Positions 54,451 through 64,000 of a DNA stretch of 64,000 bases are shown in pieces. Below the pieces are notes generated by a model, which searched no databases, had not been told where the DNA came from, and worked only from the letters and a program-made list of their open reading frames with translations. The translations under genes and the position numbers were made by a program. Source of the DNA: Beroe forskalii (taxonomy: Eukaryota > Ctenophora > Nuda > Beroida > Beroidae); the NCBI GenBank assembly GCA_011033025.1, contig WFMF01000050.1:372001-436000 (forward strand). The letters run 5' to 3'. Within the stretch, counting starts at the first letter, position 1. Every line of letters starts with the position of its first letter.

Positions 54451-54619
54451 CGTATGACACGATATTTGTTTAACAGTTTACACGTATACGATACCTATAC
54501 CTTATGGCTTTGTCGTACGCGTGTCGCGTACGATAACCCGCTGACGCCAGCCCGCGGAGCGGCTATGGCGTCAATGAGAATGAGCGCCGCGCGCGAGCCG
54601 CTGATTCTCGAGAGGGTCT

Positions 54620-54750
54620 AGGTCTATATTCAACGTCAAACAAACGATACCCGCCCCTGTTTGGTTATTGGTTCCATTTATATAGCGTCAAACAAACGTC
54701 AAACAAACGATACCCGCCCCTGTTTGGTTATTGGTTCCATTTATATAGCA
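54620..54750 (+). repeat. 60-bp tandem duplication (AAACGATACCCGCCCCTGTT)
   Basis: GTCAAACAAACGATACCCGC followed by TTTGGTTATTGGTTCCATTT occurs twice in tandem. Just upstream, 54500-54600 is CG-rich. Confidence 0.85.
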
Positions 54751-55785
54751 ACAGTGATGCCATTGGCACCATTGTCACGTTCACCGAGGGAACACCATTG
54801 GTGCCATTGGACATATTGGTAACTTAACAATGATGCCACAACAATGGTGCCACTGCCAGTGCAGCGCCAATGGCACCATTGGTACCAATATGTCCAATGG
54901 CATCAAATCCAATGGTGCCAAATGTGTCATTGCTGGCAATGGTGCCCATGGCACCATTGTCGCTATTTGAATGGCACCATTTCTACCATTGGTGCCAATT
55001 GCATTTGCAACATTGTAACCATTGGTGCCAATCGCACCATTGTTACCATTGGTGCCAATGGCACCATTAAAATGGTGCCATTTGCGCCAATGGTAACAAT
55101 GATGCCATTTGCGCCAATGATAACAATGGTGCAATTGGCACCAATGCTAGCAATGGTGCCATTTAAATAGCGACAATAGTGCCATTGGCACCATTGTCAC
55201 CAATGACACATTTGGCACCATTGGTGCCATTGGACATATTGGTACCAATGGTGCCATTGGTGCCACTGGCACCATTGCAGTGGCATTGGTTCTATTGCTA
55301 CCATTGGTATCAATGGTGCGATTGGTGCCAATGGTAACAATGGTGCCATTGGCACCTATGGTACCAATGGCGCCATTCCGATGGTACGATATATTTCGGG
55401 CCATTTAAATGGCGCCATTGGCACCATATGTGCCGATGGCACCATATTTGCCGATGGCACCATATGTGCCGATGGCACCATATGTGCCGATGGCACCATA
55501 TGTGCCGATGGCACCATATGTGCCGATGGCACCATATGTGCCGATGGCACCATATGTGCCAATGGCACCATATGTGCCAATGGCACCCATCTACTATTGG
55601 TGCCAATGGCACTATTGGTGCCATTTTAATGGTGCCAGTGGCACCATTGGTGCCAATGGTAGCAATAGAACCAATGGTCCAATGACACCATTGATGCCAT
55701 TACAATAGTGCCAGTGGCACCATCGGTACCAATATGTCCAATGGTGCCAATGGTTCCATTTGTGACAATTGTACCAATGGCTTCT
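54745..55785. repeat. Self-complementary GGTGCCATTGGCACC array
   Basis: Words AATGGTGCCATTGG and CCAATGGCACC intermix in both orientations, so the array is palindromic at many scales. At 55425-55600 it condenses into ten uniform 18-bp units (TGCCGATGGCACCATATG). The array resumes at 56738-56965 after an interruption. Frames are artefacts. Confidence 0.92.
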
Positions 55786-56231
55786 TTTCTTTTTCTAAGG
55801 GTGGAACGCCGGAACGGCATTATTCGGCAGAAGCCCTACTAACCATGCCGTCAGGACCAACCTCTGCTGGCTGAGCTTAAGGCTCCCTGAGATGTGCAAT
55901 ATTAATACTACCAATATGATATGCTGCGACGATCTTCTCGGAGCCTAGATGATCGTCACCATCCTGCAGCTTGCAATCCCTTATGGAGTGAGCCCAAAAG
56001 GGAAGACAGAGACCAAACTGCTTGAGAGAATTCGCACACTAAGAGTGATTTGACCTGGAGATATCATCTATCAAGTGGAAACTGGGAATAGGAATCGAAG
56101 TCGCTTTAAATGAGAACGGGTCTAAGTGAAAAGCAGATACTGTAGTTATTAATCAGTCAAAACTTCTGAGAAACAAATCTGTACTTTGTGTTATCTGACT
56201 GCCATTATATGCGAAGGGCATAGACAGAAGT

Positions 56232-56673
56232 CAGGCCCGTAGACAGAGGGGGGCTAGGGGGGCTGCAGCCCCCCTCGGAAGAAGAGGTACCATTTCAAAA
56301 AAATAGTTAGAATAAAAGTTTTTGACTGATAATCATAATTATATACTAAGGCTTGGTTAAATAGTGGCAGTTTACTAGTTTAATCTTATTCTGACTGTTA
56401 TAGCTCATTTATTTTTGATTGATACTTTTTCGATGCTCTAATTTTGACAAATATCGTCCTGTACATTTCCTGTACATTTCTTTATTGTAAAAATCATCCT
56501 GTAGCACCCTAATTTCCCTAAAATTTTTCGGGGGGCTCCGCCCCCTAACCCCCTGGCAGGGGTTCGCCCTCGTACCCCGCTGGGGGCTGCGCACCCAGAC
56601 CCCTGCTGCAGCTTGCTCGCTTCGCTCGCGGCGTGAGGGCCCCTCCCGGAAAAAAAACCTGGCTACGGGCCTG
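56232..56673. mobile_element. hAT-like MITE with 8-bp target duplication
   Basis: The ends CAGGCCCGTAG / CTACGGGCCTG are flanked by ACAGAAGT (56224-56231) and ACAGAATT (56674-56681), seven of eight identical. The interior has GGGGGGCT-rich stems near both ends. An 8-bp duplication and CAG-like termini fit hAT. Confidence 0.85.
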
Positions 56674-56737
56674 ACAGAATTGGCCTGGGACCCATGTTAC
56701 TGGGAGTTAGGACTGAGTGTTGAGGCCTAACCAGAGA

Positions 56738-56965
56738 GGTGCCAATGGTACCATTGTCGCTATATAAATGGCACCATTGGTACCATTGATGCCACTCCCC
56801 TCAAATGGTGATCTCGACTTTGGTATCGCTTCTTAATGGCGATTGCCAATGGCGATACGGTGTACCATTGGTACCATTTAAGCCATCACCATTGGTGCCA
56901 ATGGATCTCCATTGGTGCCATCTAGTGGCGCCCTTGGCACCGATGGTGCCATTGGTGATATGTGC
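56738..56965. repeat. GGTGCCATTGG array, resumed part
   Basis: The same words as 54745-55785 reappear. The ~950 bp between holds the hAT MITE and about 450 bp of unassigned DNA. Confidence 0.75.
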
Positions 56966-57544
56966 TACCCGCTATGACACTTTCGCCAGGAATTCTATGA
57001 AAAAGAGCATTTTAAACCACGTTATTCAAAAAAACATGAGCTTCTTACTGTTCACAACCTGCACAAATATCACTGCATTCTAGAACACTTTAAAGCTATG
57101 AACTGCGAGTACCAATGCCAATATATGAACTATTTCAGCACTCTAGAATCCGTGATGATAAAATAGTGAGCCAGAACATATCCGTTCTTTTTTGATTACC
57201 AATCCTCTAACTTATGCTCTTATGGAAGCTGGATAAACTTGCCACATTGCTACAATGTACATGCCCTGATTTAAGCCGGAGATACACTAACACACGAACA
57301 TACATCACCATCAAAGAACATCACCATTCATCACCATCAGCTAAATGTTTTGGGTATTCAGTAAATTCTTTGACTCTGACTCTGAGTATTAACTATGATA
57401 TTGTCTACAACTGTTGTTGTTTACTTACACTGTATTGTTTCCCACACTAGGATTTACACATGGAGTCAGTGTGTCTGGTGTGTAACCGAGGTAGAGCAGT
57501 CTCATGGTGCAGGTGCTCCTCTCTTGTTCCTTGTGTTGAACGTG

Positions 57545-57690
57545 TGCTCTCTCATTGGTCTGCTCGCGTGTCACGTGACCTCAATGCGCGCTTCTATTGG
57601 CTGAAAAACAACTCCATGGTAGAATTATCTCTAACCAATAGGAGGCGTGGATTCAGGTCACGTATATTCAGGCCAGCCAATCAGCGCGCG
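57545..57690 (+). promoter_or_regulatory. Probable promoter with clustered CCAAT boxes
   Basis: Four CCAAT elements in both orientations (CATTGGT ~57553, ATTGGCTG ~57596, AACCAATAGG ~57634, AGCCAATCAG ~57676), a palindromic GTCACGTGAC E-box (~57569) and locally raised CG density suggest a TATA-less promoter for the exons downstream. A donor-like ATGAG|GTAATT follows at 57823-57832. The open frame across this region (57460-57831) is not convincing as coding. Confidence 0.4.
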
Positions 57691-58351
57691 GCTCTGTTGA
57701 GAGAGCGTGACACAGAGAGTAGCTTACACAGAGCACTCATTTCATTGTCACGATCGTTTCCTTGTGTTGCTCTGAGCTGCTCTGCCTCGTATTTCGTGTC
57801 GACCCTTTCATCATCTGACGTCATGAGGTAATTCTCAACTGTAATTAATTAGTAATTAATTCATAATTAGACTTCTATTCATAATTAGTAATTACTTTGA
57901 CCATAATGAACATTCAAAGTTCATCATGAATCAATCTTAATTTACTCAAAATTCCAATCTTTTCCTGATTTATTTTATTGCTGATATTACTGCTTCTCTC
58001 ATTATCATTTTAAATTCCATTCCCCAACTGTTGAACTTCGCATATTTCATTCAAACTGTAAATCGGTACACATTCTACACATTCTACATTCCTCGGCCTG
58101 ATAACTTGACTCGTTGATAACGGTGTGTTGATTGCTTTACATTCTTCATTCTTTCAAATTATTTCTTCTGATTCACTTCTCTTGCGTACCTTGATCTAAG
58201 GAACATTTGGACTTTCTTTCTTATCCGGGGCCAGTCATTATCTACAGAGCTAGAGATCTAGCCATCTCGATGCACGTTGCAACATCATTTTATTCTTTCT
58301 TTGCCGTGAAGTATACTGATTGGGCCTCTGGCTAAAACCCTTTCATTCCCG

Positions 58352-59568
58352 GGTAGTCGGACATTTGTCCGACACGGACATTTGTCCGACACGGACAGTT
58401 GTCCGAAAATCCCACAACAATTTCTTCAAACTTATTGGTAAGTGATTGAGGAGCCTTTCACTTGTCCGACACGGACATTTGTCCGAATAAGACACAGAGT
58501 TAATGAGGTAGTCAATGTTTATAGAATAAAGTACTGTATAATCAGCATGTTGGGAGCAGGGGCTTGAGGGTCCTCCACATCATGCAGTGGAACGAAGGCG
58601 ATGGCTCCAATCTTTGCGAAGCTGTCTCTGACCGGTGAGTTCTCGATCTGGTACTCCTCCACGAGGTCAGCCTGACGGAGATGCTTGAAGAGGGACTGTT
58701 TGAAGTGGAACTGGAAGTTGCATCCCCGCCTGGTGGTGAGGGCCACACATCAGCAACAGCGTTGTGGATTGCAAGCTCGTAGTCCATGAGGATGGAGGAG
58801 GGTTGGTAGGGACCCCAGGTGTCGACTTCTTCGAAGAGGTTTCTGTAGAGGGTGGTGGCCTTTCCAGGAAGAAGCCCGTAGAAGAGGGGGAGATGGAGGG
58901 TGTCTGGGAAGAGCCCATGAATGGTGAAGAGCTGTTTGAAGAGGTTGGGAGAGGACTTGAAAGTACCATCCATCACCCAGTCGTTGCAGTCCACCATGGC
59001 AGAGGCATTGGTGGCAGTTCTCCAAAGGAAGGATCTTCTGGTCTGTTCTGAGTAGCCGGAGTCCCAGAGCATGAGGCACTCCTTGTTGTGGGAGAGGATG
59101 TAGTCTGCTGGGATGGTGAGGTGTTCCAGGTCTCTGAGGGAGCAGGGATGCTTGTCAGCTGCCTGGCCATCCGTGCGAGACTCCCATGGTGCTCGTTAAG
59201 ATGTTTAAGTGGTGTCATGGCCCTGCATGGCGTAGCATACGACATCGTCTCGCATCACATTACATGAGAACATCCCATCTCGTCCAATCTCGTCAGTATC
59301 GGGTCCCATCACCCTATCAGTGATGGGCTGATATCAAACCTAGGACTTGGGTCGCATCACATGATTTTGTACCTACATCAATCGGGGAACCTTGCCGTAT
59401 AATCATCAAATGTAAACACAGTAGTTCCCCTTTACTTCATGGAATAAAATTGTGTCTGACTTTCGGACAAATGTCCGAATTCGGACAGTTGTCCGACACG
59501 GATATTTGTCCGAATAGCTTATTTCAGGTGTAGGACAAATGTCCGTGTCGGACAAATGTCCTAGAATC
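58352..59568. mobile_element. Mutator-like element (MULE), 1.2 kb
   Basis: CATTCCCG flanks both sides (58344-58351, 59569-59576). The ends carry inverted TCGGACATTTGTCCGACACG-type repeats, with further GGACATTTGTCC copies subterminally (58440-58490, 59464-59515). It encloses a damaged MULE transposase, so duplication size, ends and gene agree. Confidence 0.82.
58519..59196 (-). pseudogene. MULE transposase fragment
   Basis: The minus strand reads RDLEHLTIPADYILSHN, then VDCNDWVMDGTFKSSPNLFK, LHLPLFYGLLPGKATTLY and SSILMDYELAIHNAVADVWP. These are the DGTFK..P..F.QL, LP-Y-LL and D-E-A signatures of the MULE domain. After a frameshift near 58740 it continues GCNFQFHFKQSLFKHL...IGAIAFVPLHDV, the GC-FH-Q and LAFVP motifs. 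The N-terminal DNA-binding part and the last acidic region are missing. Confidence 0.85.
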
Positions 59569-59666
59569 CATTCCCGCACCTATATTTCTTTTCCATTTAT
59601 TCTTATACTCGCATTTTATTTTCACTCTATTCTGAATATCGTTTCATTTACTATTTCTCTCACCAG

Positions 59667-59834
59667 GGACCTGCATCAAGATCCTCCCTGACTGTCAAGA
59701 GAACCCTCTCAGAGAGTCAGAGGGTTGCTGATGTGGTCCTGGATTCTGTTGCTGTCTCTAATTTGTGGTGCCACTCTCTGCTTCTGGATGATTTCAGAGA
59801 GGAGTCTCTCATGCTTCTTCAGAAACAAAGCTAA
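59667..59834 (+). CDS. Possible exon ending in a stop codon, unidentified gene
   Basis: After a good acceptor (TCTCTCACCAG) a 56-codon frame runs GPASRSSLTVKRTLSESQRV to LLLDDFREESLMLLQKQS and a TAA. The composition is coding-like (Ser/Leu/Arg-rich, helix-prone). I do not recognise it. It could be a last exon or a retained-intron end; the donor-like AAGTATTT lies just after the stop. Confidence 0.4.
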   Translation, partial: GPASRSSLTVKRTLSESQRVADVVLDSVAVSNLWCHSLLLDDFREESLMLLQKQS

Positions 59835-60111
59835 GTATTTTCAGTGTTATTTTCACTTAACTTTTATTGGGCTGGGTGGGGGGAGGGAATACGGATTGGA
59901 GACTGAGAGGAAGGTTGAGAGAGTGGGGAGAGAGGGCAGGGTTTCAAGATGGGGACCTCAGTGCCCTCAGCCCAACCCAGCTGTGCATTGTACTTGGTGA
60001 GTCAGCCATGGACAATGTATCATTCCCACCCACTCACTGACTGACTGACTGACTGAATTCACTCTTTCATCACTCATACCACATTCACTCAATCTCGTTC
60101 GTTCACTCGCA

Positions 60112-60256
60112 CGGATTTTGAACGCACGTTTTTCGCCCGGATTTTGAACGTACGTTTTTGCCCGGATTTTGAACGTACGTTTTTCGCCCGGATTTTGAAC
60201 GTACGTTTTCTGCCCAGATTTTGAACGTACGTTTTCTGCCCAGATTTTGAACGTAT
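60112..60256. repeat. ~25-bp tandem repeat (CCCGGATTTTGAACGTACGTTTT)
   Basis: Six units with CCCGG/CCCAG variants, preceded by a short (TGAC)n run at 60036-60055. Each unit contains the palindrome ACGTACGT. Confidence 0.88.
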
Positions 60257-60423
60257 TTCGCACGTATATCGCACTCTGAAGAAGGATGGAGGAGAGAAGG
60301 ATGGAGGAGAGAAGGGAGTGAGGAGGGGGGGGGGAGAGAGGGGGAAGGGAGCAGGGGTGGGAGTGTTGAATTTGAACCTCATTTCATTCACCCAACTTTT
60401 TTCTTTCATAGCATTCCTTTCAG

Positions 60424-60528
60424 GAGAAGATGGGACCGAGGCTGAAAAGATGGAGCCAGGAGACTTGGGAGTCCCCTAAGAATCTTCCGCTGTCACATTC
60501 GTCTCGGAGACAGAATTCCAGTTACGAG
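60424..60528 (+). CDS. Exon cassette copy 1, exon a
   Basis: 105 bp, phase 0, between CCTTTCAG and GAG|GTAAGT. It encodes 35 residues starting EKMGPRLKRWSQETWE and ending RRQNSSYE. Basic/polar and unrecognised. The duplicate at 62012-62116 has mostly conservative differences. Confidence 0.6.
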
Positions 60529-60660
60529 GTAAGTAATATGAAAGTTATTTTGGATTTATTTTGTATCGTTGGGCTTCAGGATTCATGATTACTGATTAAA
60601 TTTTAGAGCTCGATATGTTACACTTTCACTACCCCGTATCAATAACACTTCCCCTCTCAG

Positions 60661-60753
60661 GAACTCAGCTATCTTTTGCTCTTTTGGAAAGTAGATAAAG
60701 AGAGTGGGGCTGAGAGAACCAATAAACTATGATCAATGGCCTCGGAACTTGCT
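60661..60753 (+). CDS. Exon cassette copy 1, exon b (contains a stop)
   Basis: 93 bp between CCTCTCAG and GCT|GTGAGT. In the phase of its neighbours codon 24 is TGA. The matching exon of copy 2 (62242-62315) has no stop but is 74 bp long, shifting phase. Either this exon is skipped or both copies are decaying. Confidence 0.45.
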
Positions 60754-60899
60754 GTGAGTTTCATTGATTTGATAATTGTTTCTTTTGAAATACCAAAATC
60801 ATTCACATACTGATATTCCTAGATTTCATTAAAAAGTCATTTCAAGTTTTTATTAGAATTTGCAATAATTCTTTAAAAAGCTTGCAATAAATTTCTCAG

Positions 60900-60977
60900 G
60901 AGCTGTACCAAGAAATCAGAGCTGGTGAACTCTCATTCGAGGAGGGAGCGGAGTTACGAGCTATCCTGGATTCCGCT
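60900..60977 (+). CDS. Exon cassette copy 1, exon c
   Basis: 78 bp, phase 0, between TTCTCAG and GCT|GTGAGT, encoding ELYQEIRAGELSFEEGAELR then AILDSA. An acidic amphipathic helix is likely. Copy 2 (62466-62543) differs by one silent base only. Confidence 0.65.
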
Positions 60978-61123
60978 GTGAGTATTGCGACTTTTGAACT
61001 AATGAATTTTGCTCTATGTTGCATTAAGCTGAGCCTTTATTTTAATAGTAGGATTTTCAATTCACCGGGAAGTGGATTCAGGTTTTTTAGGATATCGGTT
61101 GTTTGTTTTGATTTTCGCTACTA

Positions 61124-61875
61124 CCGGGTGGGCCTAAAAGAACGTTACAAAAGTAACGCGCTGTAACTTTGGTTGTGTTTGGAGTTTCTTGATGAAACTT
61201 TGGGATGTCATAGGTATGTATGATACAATTTTGCACCAAGAATTTGATATGTCTACCTCAAAAAGTGCCCGAGTTATCAACGAAAAACCGGTTTATTTGC
61301 CATATCTCAGCTTCTGAGACTCAAAAATGTTAGCTACTTCAGGATCATATTGCCCACATATTGCCCGTAATATCCTGAAAGTTTCATCAAGATTGCTCAA
61401 AAAACCTCGGAGATATGCGCCTTTTTGTATCGCAAAAAGTGTACATAAAGCACAATTATAAAAGGGTACATTATGCAAGCTTGCATAGTTTTACATGTCC
61501 AAATATGGAGATAAGCACGGTGTTAGTTTACATTTCATCTGCAGAGTGTGTAAAAGCTTGCGTATACAGGCTTTTTTGCGATACAAAAAGGCGCATATCT
61601 CCGAGGTTTTTTGAGCAATCTTTATGAAACTTTCAGGATATTAGGCAAATATTTGGGCAATATGATCCTGGAGTAGCTAACATTTTTGAGTCTCAGAAGC
61701 TGAGATATGGCAAATAAACCGGTTTTTCGTTGATAACTCGTGCATTTTTTGAGGTAGACATTTCAAATGTTTGGTGCAAAATTGTATCATACATACCTAT
61801 GACATCCTATGACAATCCAAACACAACCAAAGTTACAGCGCGCTAACTTTGTAACGTTCTTTTTGGACCACCCGG
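61124..61875. mobile_element. Foldback Tc1/mariner-type MITE, 752 bp
   Basis: Ends CCGGGTGG / CCACCCGG flanked by TA (61122-61123, 61876-61877). Arms of about 310 bp pair nearly throughout, for example AACGTTACAAA..GCGCTGTAAC on the left with its complement on the right, and TCAGCTTCTGAGACTCAAAA with its complement. The loop is about 61440-61570. It sits between the two exon cassettes. Confidence 0.88.
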
Positions 61876-62011
61876 TATAATGTGAGTATCTGATATGTAT
61901 GACGGGGGTAGAGGAGGGAGGGGCAGGGGAACCCGGAACAGGGGTGGAAGTGTTGAATTTGAACCTTTTTCTATTCGCCCCAACTTTATCCTCTCATAGC
62001 ATTCCTTTCAG

Positions 62012-62116
62012 GAGAAGATGGGACCGATGTTGATAAGATGGAGCCAGGAGACTTGGGAATCGCCTAATAATCTTTCGCTGTCGCATTGGTGTCAGAGACA
62101 GAATTCCAGTTACGAG
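62012..62116 (+). CDS. Exon cassette copy 2, exon a
   Basis: Duplicate of 60424-60528 with the same splice junctions (TTTCAG, GAG|GTAAGC), encoding EKMGPMLIRWSQETWE to QRQNSSYE. The preceding intron sequence (GGGTGGAAGTGTTGAATTTG) is duplicated too. Confidence 0.6.
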
Positions 62117-62241
62117 GTAAGCAATTTGAAAGTTATTATGGACTTATTTTATATCGTTGGGCTCCAGGATTCATGATTAAATTTTAGAGTTCGATATGTT
62201 AAACTTTCACTACCCCGTATCAATAACACTTCCCCTCTCAG

Positions 62242-62315
62242 GAACTCGGCTCTCTTTTGAAAAGTAGAAAGAGAGCGAGGCTGAAGATAACCCATCAACA
62301 GCCACGAAACTTGCT
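62242..62315 (+). CDS. Exon cassette copy 2, exon b
   Basis: 74 bp between CCTCTCAG and GCT|GTGAGT, open, encoding ELGSLLKSRKRARLKITHQQ and a few more residues. It lacks about 19 bp relative to copy 1 and so changes phase into exon c. Confidence 0.45.
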
Positions 62316-62465
62316 GTGAGTAGCATAATTTTATTGATTTGATGTAATTATTTCTTTTGAAATTACAAGAATTCCTAAATTTCATTGAGCAAGTCATTTT
62401 AAGTTATTACCAGAGTTTGCAATTAATTCTTAAAGAAGCTAACAATTAATTTCTCATGCTCTCAG

Positions 62466-62543
62466 GAGCTGTACCAAGAAATCAGAGCTGGTGAACTCTC
62501 ATTCGAGGAGGGAGCGGAGTTACGAGCTATTCTGGATTCCGCT
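62466..62543 (+). CDS. Exon cassette copy 2, exon c
   Basis: Nearly identical to 60900-60977, same junctions and phase. The protein is not recognised. Confidence 0.65.
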
Positions 62544-62944
62544 GTGAGTATGCAACTTTTTTTGTTTTTAACTTTTTCGAATTTAATAGGATTTTCAGTA
62601 CAGTGGGATGACGTGGGTGTTAATGATAGGTTGTTTTAGCCGGCTATTTGTTTTGATTGTTTTGTTTTGACTTGCGGTTTCTGATTGGTTGTTTTTATGG
62701 TTTGCGGTTTCTGGTTGGACGGTGGTTTCTTATGTGTGGTTGATGTTGTAACTGACAGATTGGGAATATAGGGGAGTGAGGGATGAGGTGTGAGTACTGA
62801 GTAGGTTACTGCGTACTTTATCTTTTACTTATTCATTTACCTTCTTTTACCTTTAATCACTATTCAATAATCCATCTCAATTTATTTATTGAATACATTT
62901 ACTTCATAAGCAATTACTCAAACTTCTTAAAACTTAAAGCAAAT

Positions 62945-63170
62945 TAAAACTTAAAACTAATTCTAACTTGAAACTAAATAAAACTTGAAACTAATTAAAA
63001 CTAATTAAAACTAATTAAAACTAATTAAAACTAATTAAAACTAATCAAAACTAATTAAAACTAATTAAAACTAATTAAAACTAATCAAAACTAATTAAAA
63101 CTAATTAAAACTAATTAAAACTAATCAAAACTGATTAAAACTGATTAAAACTGATTAAAACTTTTTTACA
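62945..63170. repeat. 10-bp satellite (AAAACTAATT)n
   Basis: About seventeen copies with TAATC and TGATT variants that recur every few units. Confidence 0.9.
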
Positions 63171-63282
63171 TAAAACTTATAACAACTTAAAACTAATCAA
63201 CTAACTGTAACATAAAACATATTCATAATTAAAGCCGAAAACTAATTAAACCATAAAAAGACATAAACCAATCAAATTTTGG

Positions 63283-63540
63283 AAATAAATTTTGTGAAAA
63301 TTTGGAAATTTTGTGAAAATTTGGAAATTTTGTGAAAATTTGAAATTTGTGAAAATTTGGAAAATTTAGAAAATTTGAAATTTTGTAAAATTTGAAATTT
63401 TGAAAATTTGGAAATTTTGTGAAAATTTGGAAATTTTAGAAAATTTTGAAATCTTGTGAAAATTTAGAAATTTTGTGAAAATTTGGAAATTTTGTGAAAA
63501 TTTGGAAATTTTATGAAAATTTGGAAATTTCGTGAAGGTT
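63283..63540. repeat. ~18-bp satellite (TTTTGTGAAAATTTGGAAA)n
   Basis: About fourteen irregular copies. The minus frame of repeated FTKFPNFHKIS is an artefact. Confidence 0.9.
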
Positions 63541-63734
63541 GAAATTTGGGAAATAAAAAAACAAAATATCAAACAAAAGCAAACTAAAAAACAAAACTCA
63601 ATTTTGGAAAATCTAAGAGTCAAACCGACTAATTGTTATATTCATTCTTGTAACATTTTCATGTATATTATGAGGGGTCCTTTTTTGTTTTTAAACCTTT
63701 TAATTATTTTTCCCCTTTAGTGGGGAAATTTTTT

Positions 63735-64000
63735 TTAGGGGTCCTTCGTTAACTTGATCGTGTCCCCTGTTAGTGATAGGGTCCTCTGTTAACTTGATAG
63801 TGTCCCCTGTTGGTGATAGGGTCCTCTGTTAACTTGAAAGTGTCCCTGTTAGATATAGGGTCCTCTGTTAACTTGATAGTGTCCCCTGTTGGTGATAGGG
63901 TCCTCTGTTAACTTGATAGGGTACCCTGTTAGTGATACGGTCCTCTGTTAACTTGATAGTGTCCCCTGTTAGTGATAGGGTCCTCTGTTAACTTGATAGT
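63735..64000. repeat. ~40-bp minisatellite (GATAGGGTCCTCTGTTAACTT), open at the window end
   Basis: Six to seven units of TGTCCCCTGTTAGTGATAGGG followed by TCCTCTGTTAACTTGATAG; the array continues beyond the window. Confidence 0.93.

Noticed and set aside
53521..54621. 366- and 309-codon Gly/Arg/Glu/Lys-rich frames and Pro/Ser/Leu-rich complements
   Set aside because: Low-complexity polypurine tract with no start context or domain.
54781..55820. Several 60-117 codon frames with His/Trp/Cys repeats that could mimic zinc fingers
   Set aside because: Encoded by the GGTGCCATTGG palindromic array; spacing follows the DNA repeat, not a fold.
57460..57831. 123-codon frame over the CCAAT-box region
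   Set aside because: Promoter motifs occupy it, its phase does not connect to any downstream exon, and no domain is visible.
59967..60409. 98-106 codon minus-strand frames
   Set aside because: They arise from the 25-bp GAACGTACGTTTT repeat and a G-rich run.

Overview
This window is repeat-dominated nuclear DNA of a eukaryote, almost certainly an invertebrate animal. The support is a Kolobok-type DNA transposon with a THAP transposase, copia and gypsy LTR retrotransposons, CR1/RTE-like non-LTR fragments, a MULE, small Helitrons, many MITEs, and a few short exons with GT/AG junctions and introns of about 125-150 bp. The species cannot be fixed from the sequence. Nothing looks prokaryotic. Most long open frames are artefacts of tandem repeats whose period is a multiple of 3.

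Layout. 1-2.9 kb: a tRNA-like sequence between 70-bp direct repeats, then two minisatellites (about 40 bp and 21 bp). 3.0-9.7 kb: a nested transposon complex. Its core is a complete-looking 4.5-kb Kolobok element (3247-7757, TTAA duplications) with two divergent genes: a THAP/DDE transposase and a small protein resembling the C-terminal 'ballast' domain of the P2X7 receptor. It sits in a cluster of telomere-like, palindromic MITEs bounded by a further inverted repeat. 9.8-19.1 kb: foldback MITEs, several tandem arrays, and a 2.1-kb TIR element with a 7-bp duplication that has swallowed a Helitron. 19.1-21.7 kb: a non-LTR endonuclease fragment and one likely host exon.

22-36.3 kb: a large inverted duplication. 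A copia pol lies on the minus strand (921-codon frame) and a broken copy on the plus strand, separated by the 5' part of a gypsy element. The left side carries a 2-kb TIR element. The right side carries a Helitron whose empty site is preserved in the left arm. 36.3-43.7 kb: the 40-bp minisatellite again, in reverse orientation and then in a head-to-head inversion, interrupted by the 3' part of the same gypsy family. 41.6-46.4 kb: orientation-switching simple arrays and nested MITEs. 47.3-54.5 kb: a 12-bp satellite, a tandemly duplicated non-LTR ORF1 fragment bounded by a ~55-bp minisatellite, a 1.8-kb TIR element with a perfect empty site in the other duplicate, and a 0.9-kb purine tract. 54.7-57 kb: self-complementary GGTGCCATTGG arrays with a hAT-like MITE. 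57.5-62.6 kb: a probable gene region with clustered CCAAT boxes, a MULE, and a tandemly duplicated three-exon cassette separated by a foldback element. 62.9-64 kb: three more short tandem arrays.

The only gene pair that plausibly works together is that of the Kolobok element. Its transposase copy appears damaged by a compensated pair of frameshifts over the DxxH motif. All identifications rest on reading motifs by eye; no database search was run.
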